Part shown: piece by piece, positions 35,550-46,926 of the stretch
Layout of the letters: every line of letters begins with the position of its first letter
Position numbering within the stretch: the first letter of the stretch is position 1
NCBI GenBank assembly: GCA_964019165.1
Contig: OZ025283.1
Location: 2,735,501 to 2,799,500, forward strand
Direction: 5' to 3'
DNA from: Mastigias papua
Taxonomy: Eukaryota > Cnidaria > Scyphozoa > Rhizostomeae > Mastigiidae
Length of the DNA: 64,000 nt
Made by a program: the position numbers and the translations under genes
Notes under the pieces: generated by a model
What the model saw: only the letters and a program-made list of their open reading frames with translations
Told to the model about the DNA's origin: nothing
Databases searched by the model: none

Positions 35550-36155
35550 ACAAAAGACCATGATGTCATTCTAATAGGAAAAATTCTGGTATTTAGGCCA
35601 TTTGCTTTTACGTTTGGCTCTAGAGAAAGGGGTCAAAGCTTGGGATAAAATTGCAAACACCTTAAATACTGTGCAGCAAGTGAGGGTTTCTGTAGATCAA
35701 TGAGGGGTCAGGGAAAGATACGCCAAACTAGAGAAGGCATGTAAAAAGAGAGAGGGAAGAGCATCAAGCAAGTGGCATAAGCCCAGACATTACTGGATTA
35801 GACCCGGGCCTGAGTTGTTGTGACCCACTATTATATGGAATGACCCTGCCTTTGTTCCCTCTAGTCCCATAAATGAATGATTGACTTGTTTCAAAAGCAC
35901 AATGAGCTTAGCAAAAAACATGAAATTGAGATGGCTGAGATGGAAATGCAGATGTTGCAAACAATTTTGTTGTCAACAATGGGGCAACACAGCCACGCCA
36001 TTCACTTGTCAGCACAGCCAACACAGTATATGCATATGCAAAGCTACCAGCTAAATGAGATGCAAGTAAAGGCATCAGCAAAAGCCAGCATATCAGATGC
36101 ATCAAATAGTTTGATGAATTATGCGAACAAAACTGATGATTGTACAACGTTATGA
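35550..36155 (+). pseudogene. Decayed Harbinger Myb/SANT partner gene (third type)
   Basis: The frame D-H-D-V-I-L-I-G-K-I-L-V at about 35556 matches E-H-D-I-M-L-C-R-E-I-L-V of the intact gene at 3935-4666. After a frameshift near 35640 comes W-D-K-I-A-N-T-L-N, then V-S-V-D-Q followed by a TGA where the intact gene has arginine, and G-V-R-E-R-Y-A. The last frame (35877-36155) is a methionine/glutamine-rich helical tail similar in character to the intact protein. No matching transposase is adjacent. The TGA in place of an arginine codon is consistent with CGA to TGA change. Confidence 0.8.
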
Positions 36156-36609
36156 AAGGGTTTAATGTGAATGAAAGGAAGCATTTTGAATCTTTCAATA
36201 ATTTCCAGTCCCTGTCCTTTTTTCTCTATGTACATGCATGTTGCATATTTTTTGCTTTCCCTAATCTTTGCTGAGCTTCAATTTTCCAAATTGATGCACT
36301 AGTTGAGACAGAAAGTATCAAAAATGTGGTAGACTGAATCTTATCTCCATCTGTTCCTGCATTTGATCAGTGTAAAGAACTGTCAGAAGAAGAGGTTAAG
36401 GGTATTATCATGAATTCATCAAACAAATAGTGTTCTCTAGACCCACTACCAACAGAAATAGTATTTGATAACAAGATGACCATGGAGTAGTATGTAATTA
36501 ATATCAATAAGAAGGCATTTTCTCAACAAGACCCTAAAACACGTGACATAACCATTTCATCACCTCGATTCTGATTATTGAGCACGTTTTGGTGGGCAAA
36601 ACATATGGC
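36156..36609. other. No gene seen
   Basis: No convincing coding region. It may include the end of the Harbinger remnant and the upstream part of the SWIM/YqaJ gene. Confidence 0.4.
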
Positions 36610-37060
36610 TTTAAAATGGCTGAAAACGATACAGGCTTTTTAAGACTGAAACAGATTTACCCTTGCCATCAATGTATGTAACTTTAGGTAAATTTTTGAT
36701 GTCGCAGATCATTAACTATTTTATTGAAGCTATTTTTCCTGATAGTAAATCAAAGCAAGACTTTAAGGCACTATGAGAGTCCTCATTTAGCATGTTTAAA
36801 GCTGGCCATGTTCAAGATATTCGTTTGAAAACTGGCCATAATACAGTAATAATTGTTGCAATGTGCTTGCCAGAAATCTGCCTCTGCAGATATTCAATTT
36901 GCAAATTGTGGCTGTTTAGCTGCAATGGGCCCTAGAGCCAGTTGTAAACATATCGCGTCATTGTGCTATCCATTAGAGGACTTTGTCAGGTATTCATGGG
37001 TAGTTCAGGACCTGAAAGCTTGTCATTTACAGATAGACTAATGGAGTGGACCAAGCCTAT
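36610..37060 (+). pseudogene. SWIM/YqaJ-type gene, left half (interrupted by the KDZ element)
   Basis: After a frameshift the frame at 36853-37041 shows the SWIM-like zinc finger in the form C-G-C-L-A-A-M-G-P, then S-C-K-H-I-A-S-L-C-Y, and the family stretch R-L-M-E-W-T-K-P in the next frame at 37036-37056. Upstream fragments (about 36780-36850) include A-G-H-V-Q-D-I-R-L and V-A-M-C-L-P-E, typical of the same family. At about 37060 the similarity stops and the giant KDZ element starts. The rest of the gene resumes at 62862. The gene was probably already transposon-associated (YqaJ proteins occur with several DNA transposons). It has frameshifts on both sides. Confidence 0.75.
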
Positions 37061-37072
37061 CATGTTCACCTT

Positions 37073-37138
37073 GAGACCATGCAGATAGGGGCTCGAGAAA
37101 GAGGCATGCAAGTAGGGGCTGCCATGCAAATAGGGGCA
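37073..37138 (+). repeat. Left terminal inverted repeat of the KDZ element
   Basis: It starts GAGACCATGC and has three units close to CATGCAAATAGGGGC. The reverse complement of 62779-62844 matches with a few substitutions. Confidence 0.92.
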
Positions 37139-37489
37139 CAGCGGGAAGCTACTTCATAGGAAATAGCGAATTGATACTTCATCATCTGAATATATGCTCT
37201 TAACACCTAGCTACATAACAGGGGTAAGACATGAGCAAGCTCACGAAAGTAAAGCAAACTAATCGTATGCTGTAGTCACTCACACCATATATCTGATACA
37301 CGGACAGCTCAGATTCACTTTTATTTCATCGCACTTTATCTTGTAGAAGGCACAGGTCATATAGTACACATCGATTACTGCACCTCACTTAAGTAGACGG
37401 ATTCGAATACTTTTAAATTCGAGACACCTCTGATACACTGATCATGTACCGCACTAGGGCCCTACTTATGGCCCCATATACCAAGTGTA
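37139..37489. other. No gene seen
   Basis: Non-coding DNA between the tip and the first subterminal repeat. No copy of it was recognised at the right end, so it may be a small insertion. Confidence 0.4.
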
Positions 37490-37759
37490 GAAGACTAACC
37501 TTAGGTGTCTCCTTTACATTGTATCCACTTTTTCTTATCAAGTCGGTCACCTTTGGTAATTTCTGCTAAAAAATGACATGATGTTCGATTTATTCTGCCT
37601 AAAGAAGCATTCCATGCATAGAGGGACACATAGGCCATACATTGTTTATATCCTATACAAGTGGTGTATACCGTATAGCGGTGAAGTGTGGAAAAATGCA
37701 ATAATCGTGTTTCCTTTCAATTTTAACAATGTTTTCTAATGAAATCGACCACTCTGAGT
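37490..37759 (-). repeat. Left subterminal repeat unit of the KDZ element
   Basis: One unit with landmarks TATTCTGCCTAAAG, CATACATTGTTTATATCC and GTGTATACC. It is the inverted form of the array at 61790-62780. The nested LINE begins at its right border. Confidence 0.88.
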
Positions 37760-37849
37760 GATGTGAGAAGAAAAGTGGGATGATTTGACTTTTATTTACT
37801 GTCATGCTGTAACATACATTATACAGCAAGTTTACAAAGAATAGTCAAT

Positions 37850-38590
37850 ATGGAATCTGCTGTAAATGAGAAGCTAGAGGTGATTCTCAAAACCTTAAAG
37901 GATGTTCAAGATCAACAAAAGGAAGATTACAAAAAGATTGAAAAAAGATTCCTGGGATTCGAAAAGTCGATGGATTTTATAAAGTCACAATTTGAGAAGT
38001 ACAAGAAGATCACCGATAGCTTGATGAAAAGGAACACCAAACTTGAAACAGAAAACAAAGAAGTGAGAAATAGACTTGAACAAATGGAGGGAAAATTGAA
38101 TACAGTCGCAAGTGAAGTCAATGATCTTGAACAGTATGGATGCAGGGATTGCCTGGAAAGTAATGGCATACCTAAAGATGAGAATGAATGCCCAGAATCC
38201 TTGATCATTAAACTTGGGAAAAAGATTGGAGTAAAGTGTGATGCAAATGACCTTCAGGCCTGCCACTGCATTTGTCCGAAGTTCAACGCTGGCATTATAT
38301 GCAAGTTCACTAATTGCAAGGTAAGAGATCACTTTATTAAAAATAAAAAAGAAGCAAAGCATGTATCCGGGAAAGACTTGGATTTACAAGCCACTAATGT
38401 AAAGATTTTTATCAACGAATCCCTAACAAGAAAAAACAAGCACATGTTTAAACTAGCATGAGACAGGAAAAATGAAATGGGTTGGACTTTTGTGTGGACA
38501 AGAAATGGCATCATCTATGGTAAGAAAAACAAGGACTCAGATTCCGTTGCCAAAGGAAACGAGATGGACATAACGTTAAAGATAGTTTAA
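37850..38590 (+). pseudogene. LINE ORF1: coiled coil and FP-type domain
   Basis: The 203-codon frame from ATG 37850 encodes a long lysine/glutamate coiled coil (residues about 5-95), followed by L-E-Q-Y-G-C-R-D and N-G-I-P-K-D-E-N and a domain resembling the FP/RRM-like region of CR1 and related ORF1 proteins. A TGA at 38459-38461 ends the frame, but the same frame continues with W-T-F-V-W-T-R-N-G-I-I-Y-G, the conserved end of that domain, up to about 38590. ORF1 proteins bind RNA and act as chaperones in retrotransposition. The single stop is probably a later mutation; an R codon is expected there in the family. Confidence 0.8.
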
Positions 38591-38722
38591 AACCAGGTAT
38601 GTGCTATAGGACATTGTTCTCTAAAGCTCTGCTACTTTTAATCAATATAGTCTTTTGCATTATAAGACATTTAACGCGTTTATCAAATTTGCTAAGTCTA
38701 ATAAATCCCTATATTAGCCTCC

Positions 38723-41700
38723 ATGAGTACTTTATATTCTTGCCCACAATGCGAACTACCAGTACGTGAAAATCACACTTCCATTTACTGTGAGTCATGC
38801 AATAGCTGGATTCACGTAAGGTGTAGTGGATTATCCATACAAAGGTTTAAAGAAGTAGGAAATGACACTTCCTCATTGTGGTTTTGTAAAAACTGCTTGG
38901 CTGATGCGTTGCCTTTTGGAAAACTAAGCCAAAGGCAATTCCTAAGTAAGATTTCCCCAAAGGAAAATAAAGACAATGCAATCACTGATTTCTTTAGATC
39001 CTGCCGTATTTGTTATAAACGCGTAAACAATATTGAAAAAGCGGCATTCATAGGAAATGCTCTTGTCTAAGTGATAAAGAAATTTCGAACCTTGGTATTA
39101 TTAGACAGCAATGGTTTTGTGTTAACTGCGCTAATAACATTTTTCCTTTTAATTCTACTAATTCTCATGATTTCCTCTCCAATAGCTTTAATTCCAATGA
39201 GCTTTGTAATGATGCATCAAACGACTTAACGGATTATAATTGTTTATAAACTATCACTGACTTGAAACTAGATAAGCTCGATCTTAATCATTTTCACCCT
39301 AATGCAGATAATGACATTGATCAAAACTTAAATTTTAATATTGATTTCAAATACTATACAACTTATGAATCTCATAAACTGAGTAGGAATTTTAATTCTA
39401 ACCATTTACCTTTCTTTGGTCTAATGCACATGAACATTTGTTCTTTAAACAAAAACTTCAATAATTTAGAGATATTTACAACATCATTACAACATAAATG
39501 TGATATTATTGCTCGTTCTGAAACATGGATAACAAATAATAATGACTTAAATTCTAAAAGTATAGCCCTAAATGGATATCAAAATTATGTAGGAACCTCT
39601 GGTAAAAGCATGAAAGGGGGCTGTGGCTTCTTTGTATCGAATGAACTATCTTTTATTCCATGAGAGGACTTGAATATCTGCTACTCAAATAATAACAGTG
39701 AGTTTGATGCAAACTGGATAGAAATTCAATCCCAGAATAATAAAAATTTCTTGATTGCTGTTATATACCGCCATCCAAGAAAAAGAAAAGACACTGAGTT
39801 TCTAGAATATTTAACTAATATTATCTGTAGTAAACTTAAGAAAGAAAAAAAGACGATTTTGATTACGGGGGATGTCAATTTCAATCTGGTAAACAGAGAT
39901 TCAGATGAATATACTGAAAACTTTATAAATAGTATGCTTTCTAACTTTTTCCAACCACATATATTACAGCCAAGTAGAATAAGTAATAATAATAAACCTT
40001 CATTAATCGATAATATATTTTTAAACTCAATAGACCACGAAACAGTAAGTGGTAATGTAATTTCAAAAATCTCTGATCATCTACCAAATTTCAAATTTTG
40101 TAGAAATATGAATTTGAAATCAAAATCCAATAACAGAGGCTTTTATCGTGACTACAACAATGTTGATCCAGATTCATAAATTGATGACTTGAGAAAATTA
40201 AATCTAGATGAACAACTAAACCTGATTGAAGGAGCAGACGCACAATATAACAAGTTTCATGAAATACTAATTAATAATATGCAAAAGTATGCTCCTTTAA
40301 AGCTGGTTTCACATAAAATGTACAAACAAAGACTAAAGCCTTGGATAACTAAAGGAATTTTGAAATCAATCTCGATTAAAAACAACCTTTACAAAAAGTT
40401 CTTAAAAACAAAAAACTCAACTTGGTATCAAAAATATAAATACTATAGAGATTTGATACACCACCTTATAAGAAAAAGCAAAAGAAGTTATTACATCTCA
40501 TACTTTGAACAATTTCAAAGAAACTCTAAGAAACTATGGTGTGGTGTGAAAGAAATTATAAATACACATGCAAAAAATAGAAATGACATAATAAGCCTTA
40601 ATATAAATGGTAAGCTGACAACAGATAATAAAACTGTTGCAGACTCCTTCAACACATATTTTACAACTGTAGCACAAACGGTAATAGATAAACTGGGACC
40701 GGCAACTTAAGACTATAGACATTATGTAACAAACTATAATCCAAATAGATTCTTTCTCGATCCTGTTACCCCAGAGGAAGTAAATGACATTATAGCAAAT
40801 CTTGACGAAAGCAAAGCAAATGATTCTTATGATATCGCACCCAAACTTATAAACAGTGCCCACATGACTATTTCTAAGCCCTTTGCACTCATTGCAAAGT
40901 CATCCTTTTCTCTTGGTGTCTTCCCAGAAAAATTAAAATTTGCGAAAAGTATGCCACTTCATAAAGGGAAATCCAAGTTAGAGCTAGGACATTATCGGCC
41001 CATCTAACTTTTACCAATTTTCAGTAAAATACTTGAAAAGCTAATGAATGTTCGCATGGTACAGTTTTTGAATCAAAATAAAGTAATTGTTGAACATCAA
41101 TATGGATTTCAAGAAAACAAATCTACGTCCCAAGCAATGTAGATCTTCAATCACAACTCATCAACAACATTGAAAACAAGTTATTTTCATGCAGCATATT
41201 CCTTGACTTCTCAAAAGCTTTTGATACTGTTAACCATAGTATTTTGTTAAATAAACTAGAATACTATGGTTTCAGAGGAATCGTATATGCCTGGTTTCAA
41301 TCATATGTATCTAATAGAACTCAAGTCATTACAAGTAACAGTGTGAATGCAAGTGAGCTTGCTATCACCTGTGGTGTCCCACAAGGTAGTGTACTTGGGC
41401 CACTACTGTTCTTAAGGTATATAAATGACATTTACAATTCTTCACAGATTCTTCTGTTTAGACTATTTGCAGATGACAAGCATTTTACTAGCTAACAAAA
41501 ACCTTGATGTTAAGTCTGAATTAGAAAAGGTATCTGAATGGCTTTTGGCCAATAGGTTATCCCTAAATGTATCCAAATCTAATTTTTTGCTTATAAGTTC
41601 TCGTAAGACTGATAGAAACATCAAAGTAAATATTAATAGAGCAGAGAACTAAAACAAGAAAATTATACTAAATATCTTGGAGTAATAAGTGATAACAAAC

Positions 41701-42240
41701 TGAATTGGAAAGTACATATAAAGCAAATAAATTTCAAATTATCCAAAGGAATTGGTTGGGTTTATAAGTTAAGACACCTGGTACCAAAACAATCTCTTAA
41801 AAGTTTATACTCATCATTCACTCAATCCCATGTACTCTATGGTATATTGAACTGGGGTTGTGCTAGCAAAACAATCCTGGAACCTTTAAAACGTAACGTA
41901 CGTAAAGCAGTTAGGATTATTGACTCAGCAAACTACACTGCACACACACGCATCTTTAAACGCCTAAAACTTTTTAATTTTGATAAACTTTACATGCTTG
42001 AAACAGCAAAAATTATCTTCCAAATTAATAATAACACTAGCAATAATTTTCTTCAAGATGACTTTATGAAAACAAAAACTTTACACAAGTATAACACAAG
42101 ACAGTCTTCATCTGAAGGGTTTTCTCTTCCATCTATCTGTACAAAGTATAAAACAGCTTTCTTACTTTTGATGGAATTAAACTCTGGAACTGCCTCCCCA
42201 CAAACTTAAAAACGATGCACGACAAGCATCATTTTGGTAA
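38723..42240 (+). pseudogene. LINE ORF2: PHD finger, endonuclease, reverse transcriptase, broken
   Basis: From ATG 38723 the protein begins with a PHD-type zinc finger (C-P-Q-C, then C-E-S-C, H-V-R-C, C-K-N-C; residues 8-52). After stops the APE-type endonuclease follows (M-H-M-N-I-C-S-L near 39430, S-E-T-W-I, A-V-I-Y-R-H-P, I-T-G-D-V-N-F-N-L and I-S-D-H-L-P). The reverse transcriptase has L-G-H-Y-R-P-I, then G-V-P-Q-G-S-V-L-G-P-L, and the active site L-F-A-D-D near 41465, then K-Y-L-G-V. Many stops and several frameshifts make it dead. A PHD finger in front of the endonuclease is known from some CR1-like elements. The tail has no obvious microsatellite. Confidence 0.88.
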
Positions 42241-42582
42241 GCAGATTAAATACTTTTTACTGAATAACTATTGAAACTGATTAGTTAATCACTATTTTGT
42301 TATAGCAGTTAACTGTTTTATTCCATTGATTCGTTACTTTGTTACTTATCATATTCACCATAATCCTGATTTTCTTATTTGTCTTTCTTACTTATTTCTT
42401 ACTGTTGTTGTTGTTGCTCAAACGTAAAACTGTAATTTTAATACACGTCAATTTGGGCACATGGCTTGATAGCTTATCCTACGTTTTTTCCATGTGTCCA
42501 TTCAGCCTACTTAACAATGTCTTATCTTGATATTTGTATATTGTAAGTAACCAACTTTATGCTGACAAAAATATTTTGAATT

Positions 42583-42845
42583 TGAGTTTTCTATTTATCC
42601 TGCCTAAAGAGACATACCATGCATATAGGGGCAATGACTACTACATGGAACCATTGGTGTCTCCTGTCAATATAATCCATGTGTTCTTATCAAGTTGATC
42701 ACCTTTGTTAATTTCTGCCAAAAATCGGCATGATGTTCGATTTATTCTGCCTAAAGAGACATACCACACACATAGGGATGCATAGGCCATACATTGTTTA
42801 TATCCTATACAAGTGGTGTATACCATATAGTGTATGTGTTGTCAT
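42583..42845 (-). repeat. Left subterminal repeat units, continued after the LINE
   Basis: Two further inverted units, with TATCCTGCCTAAAG at about 42587 and TATTCTGCCTAAAG at about 42743, and GTGTATACC near 42820. They complete the unit broken by the LINE. Confidence 0.88.
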
Positions 42846-43439
42846 ATCAGGCTACTCGTATTTGTGAACTGTCATATAAATGAGCAGTGTTACCGCACTC
42901 ATTGAACAAAAGAGGATGTATGATAGAGTGACCAAAGTGATATTAATGTATAATAGTAAATATGCACCTTTAAATAGGGGTCCTTCTGTAGAATTTGTCA
43001 GTCTTGGAAGTAAACTAGAAGAAGCAATATAATCTGAATGTCTCAAATACTCAACTCTGAGGACTTTGGAAAATGGCAAACATGTTGAAGAATAAACTTA
43101 CAGGATTGAAATTTCTGCACATGCCAACCAAATGTATAATGGTACACAGCAGCAGCACAAAGTACTGGCTCCATAGAGGCAAGGATGACTGTGGTTGGGG
43201 CAGGTGAAAAGCAGCCATAAAGTGGCAGATTGGGGAGTCAATAAAGCAGACTTTCAGCCTTACACCAACAGGCGGTCACAGTAAAACAACTGCAAGTAGT
43301 AGCGTACATCAGAGTACTGTCATTGGCATGCTTTCTTCTGTTATATATCGCCTTACCATCTTAAACTGTTCATTTCATGCAGTCTATGGAACACTACATT
43401 TACGGTTTATAGTCTTTCCACCAGGTTGCAGTCTTCAGC

Positions 43440-44095
43440 AAGTCACAACTTCGTCCAGTCGTAGAAAAAGACATTTTGGCCCCCAAAACATGGTACGTAA
43501 ACTGTACCCCAGGAGGTACCTTCCTGGACCTAGCAGTAGAGGTAGAAGCAGCAGCAGAAGCTCTTGATTTGTCGGCAAGATATGTTGTGCTGGCAGTTGA
43601 GACAAACGATGCTGGGCGGCATATGATAATGGAACATGCAGAGAGGCACTTTACAGCTCTACTGGGTGTCACAGGTAAACACTTTCCAAACACTAAGGTC
43701 AGAGAAAGAGTATCCTACCTTGCTGGCTCTTGCTAAATCCTTCCGCATCCATTATGTGTATATTTTGATTGCATATACCAATTTGCACTGTTTTTTCTTT
43801 ATCACATATTTACTGTAGTAATTATTTCTTAGAAAAGTGCATCGTCCATACCCCCACGGCTGGATGAATATAATCACAGACCCGGGGTGTATAACTCCAT
43901 GATGAGAAGGCTGTCAAAGGAGTTGAGACATGAGTATGTTACTCATTGGGATGAAGTCCCAATCAGCGATCGATGGCTGTAGTCTTCGAAAGACAGTCGT
44001 CACCTAAGTACTGACCATGCTCTGCCAGTGCTCCTTGAAGGAATTAATTCCAAAATTGAAGACTTATCCTACAAGGAGCAACTGGTGAAAGAATG
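43440..44095 (+). pseudogene. SGNH/GDSL hydrolase-like gene of the KDZ element, two exons
   Basis: The first exon (about 43440-43692) contains V-V-L-A-V-E-T-N-D-A-G, the SGNH block III region (normally G-T-N-D; here E replaces G), and F-P-N-T-K-V. The second exon (from a TTTCTTAG acceptor at about 43831) continues P-P-R-L-D-E-Y-N and M-M-R-R-L-S-K-E-L, and has D-S-R-H-L-S-T-D-H, the block V region (normally D-x-x-H). A TAG at 43979-43981 breaks the second exon. These enzymes are esterases or acyl-hydrolases; here the true role is unknown. SGNH domains occur in some retrotransposons; occurrence beside a KDZ transposase is notable. The first part with the G-D-S block was not found, so the upstream exon is missing or unrecognised. 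Confidence 0.6.
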
Positions 44096-44249
44096 ATCAC
44101 ATTCCAATTGGGACATTTTCACAGGAAATGAGATGTAAGTATCACATATAATTTCCTTTTGCTGTAGATATTTGGAGAATATAGTAATATTTCGATTAGT
44201 TATCTGTGACAAGTCGAGGCTACCATGCCCAACCACCAGTCAAAGGAGT

Positions 44250-45690
44250 GCAAAATCTCCTTCTTCTTCATATAAGTACATAACGATTTCAGTCCATGTG
44301 TGATACACTATGCAGGTATCCCTTCTTCAATAGACCCCTTGAGGAACACACAAGGAAAACTGGGCACATTTCCATCAATTTCCGTGTCCCTGCTGGTCGA
44401 CAGGTGGATAACGCCATCATCAAGCACAGGTGGTTTCTTTACACAGATAGGGTTTGTCTAATTATTTACGTTCCTATACTGGTGTGCATACTGTCTAACA
44501 TGAAATACATCCCAATTTCGTTCGTTAGCAGTACTTCATCTCATTGTCCCATAACAATATGATTTCTTTCTATTAGCCATTGCAGAATGAAATGAAACCA
44601 CACAGTAAATCGAGTGATAGGCCAAGAAAGAGAAGTACGGATTCCCATCCAGTCTCTTCCATTTCTCTTTTAGTACACTATAGATAGTACAATGGCTTCT
44701 TCAAACTGGTTAAAGTTGTATTTTTATAATTAACTTGTTTTCTGTATGCAGCATGCTTCTATTGAACCAATTGATCAATAGGCCATCTACTCTTCTGGTC
44801 AGTTGCACTACAATTACAGCATTGCTTACTAAAGCAGTTTCTTCTTTCCCAGCCAAACGTCAAGCAAAGGGGCATCATGTCAACGAAAAGAAGACCTCAG
44901 AAGTATGTTTACTATCCTTATTTGGCACCCATCCTCTTCCATATCTACTGTGTCTTATTGTGTTCTGATTTACATCAGAAATATGAATGGTTAGGAAGCA
45001 AAGATCTTGCTTCCAGCTTTCTATAGCCACACAGCGTACGTGGTGTTTTCATGGTTCTTAAACCAGAAGTGTCCAGCCTCTTTCTCGCATTTAATCTGCA
45101 CTCTCCTTTAGGCGTAAGCTTAGACGCATATCTGATTCATATCTATACTTTATGTAGAAATAAAGCATGCATTGAGGAGAACTACATTTAATGTTTCAAC
45201 TAGCCTGTCTCGTTTGTAGGAAAAATTTGATTTTCCACCTGTTCTTTCACCTGCCTTTCATGACAAGAGCAGCAAAGACAAAAGCAAGCCCGCTCTACAT
45301 CGTGCATTGCAGGTACACACTTACAGTAGCAATTGGTACTCATTTTGTCAAAGTAACACTTTATTAGAGTATTCCAGAACATCCTAACATACCCAGAGTC
45401 ATTCATAAACCATTCAAAAAAGATGCTCTTCGTATAGTAAAATGTACAATAATAATGAAACCTTGATTAGTAACATATATATTCTACTCCTAAGGCAAGA
45501 TGTACGGGAGGTGGCACCGACTGTGCTGAAGCAACGGACAACCAGATGCATCAGCCTGATGACAAGGGATTGCTGGAGAAACAAGGAAGTCGTAGGGACA
45601 ATGCTGGCAAGACTTTCCTGCCGATTGCGATATTTTGTGAGCAGTATGCTACCAAAAGGGACTGCCCAGTATATCAAGTAAGGGACTTGC
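44250..45690 (+). other. Candidate exons between SGNH and Ulp1-like genes
   Basis: Several short open stretches have splice-like borders: 44311-44429 (TATGCAG before, CACAG|GTGG after), a clean one at 45220-45311 (CGTTTGTAG before, CAG|GTACAC after) encoding E-K-F-D-F-P-P-V-L-S-P, and one at about 45496-45676 encoding A-T-K-R-D-C-P-V-Y-Q near its end. They lie in the same orientation as the flanking genes and probably join them to one transcript. I do not recognise the protein. Confidence 0.4.
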
Positions 45691-46530
45691 ATTACATAAC
45701 CCCTTGTTCCAGATTGAGAGGATAATAAAACACCTGGAGAGTCTTCAAAAGCGGCATAATCATGAGTTTGCTGTTAGTATTCATGATACATTTTTAGATC
45801 TAGCAGCAGTAAAAGAACTGCAATCTTTGCATGCTAACAAAGATATGAAAAACGAAGTGCTAAAGGACGACTCATGGTTTCCTAACATTTCAAATAAAAT
45901 TAATCAACCAAATGGTACCCCACCATTAGATCCGGCTTTAGCATTAACTTTTAAGAGCATGCTCCATGATAAGGGAGAGGACTATTTTTGGCCCAATGTC
46001 ACGTTAAAAACTCACGAAAGTAAAAGGGTGGCTGCTAGTCACTGGATTTCTGATTTTGTATTGTATCCCATAAACAAAATGTTAAATAAGTCTAATCCTG
46101 ATGTTTTCATATTTTACTACAATTTTGTTAATAACATAGAGAACATTGCTCACATAATGCGCGATAGGTATGTAGATGGAAAGCCGAAAAAAATACTTTT
46201 TGCTCTAAATGTTGGCAAATCTAATGGAGGTACATATGTAGGGAATTCAGTCGTTGGTATGCAATTGCTTTCCGGGTGTCATTTTTCAATGGGTGTTTAT
46301 TGTACAGAACAGAATGCATTTTATGGTGATTCACAAGGATGGCCAATGCCTGATAGTGTAGAGCAGGAGTTAAAGTGGTTAATCTGTTTAGTATTTGGTC
46401 AGCAGACAGCGCAGTGCGCAGTATTGTCTATGTGTCATAGTCCTAATAACACGCATAGTTATCATTCATGTGATAATACTTGCTGGAGGTATTTCCCTCT
46501 CCAAACATGCTCGAATGGTTCTGGTGTATC

Positions 46531-46926
46531 TGTGCGGAAACCTTCCCCCTGTGTGGCAAGCTTTGGGACTTTGCGCTGGCTGCCATGCTGCTGGGGTGGG
46601 ACCGGCATGGTGCTGTTTAGCGATTACTAATAGTTAACAATTGATTAACCATTAATTTATAGCTTTAGTTTATGTACAATCCAATTTTTATCTCAGTTAG
46701 CCAGTGTTAGTTAGTTCTGATTGGTCAGTTAGTGACACTGGGCGTAGACAAACTTTAGGCTTATAGATGTGAAGCATGTTTGATTTGGGCAGTTTTTGCG
46801 ATAGATTGCAAAGAGAGAGCATGTATACATTGATTATTCATAAATGATTGTGTTGAAATAAAACAAATTGGTGTGTTCATTGCTCAGTTTCCTACAACCA
46901 GATAGATAATAGTTGGTTCTCTAACA
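46531..46926 (+). repeat. BEL 5' LTR
   Basis: It starts TGTGCGGAAACC and ends TTCTCTAACA. A polyadenylation-like AATAAA lies near 46857. The primer-binding site was not clearly matched to a tRNA. Confidence 0.93.

Larger units (their letters stand above)
37760..42582 (+). mobile_element. CR1/L2-like non-LTR retrotransposon inserted in the KDZ left arm
   Basis: ORF1 (coiled coil plus FP-type domain) and ORF2 (PHD finger, endonuclease, reverse transcriptase) are followed by an AT-rich tail. The KDZ subterminal array is interrupted at 37759 and resumes at 42583. A 5-bp TGAGT at 37755-37759 and 42583-42587 may be the target duplication. The length of 4.8 kb suggests a nearly full-length copy. 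Clade assignment within the Jockey/CR1/L2 group is uncertain. Confidence 0.85.

Noticed and set aside
37850..38461. ORF1 as a host coiled-coil gene
   Set aside because: Position before a LINE ORF2 and the FP-like end mark it as retrotransposon ORF1.
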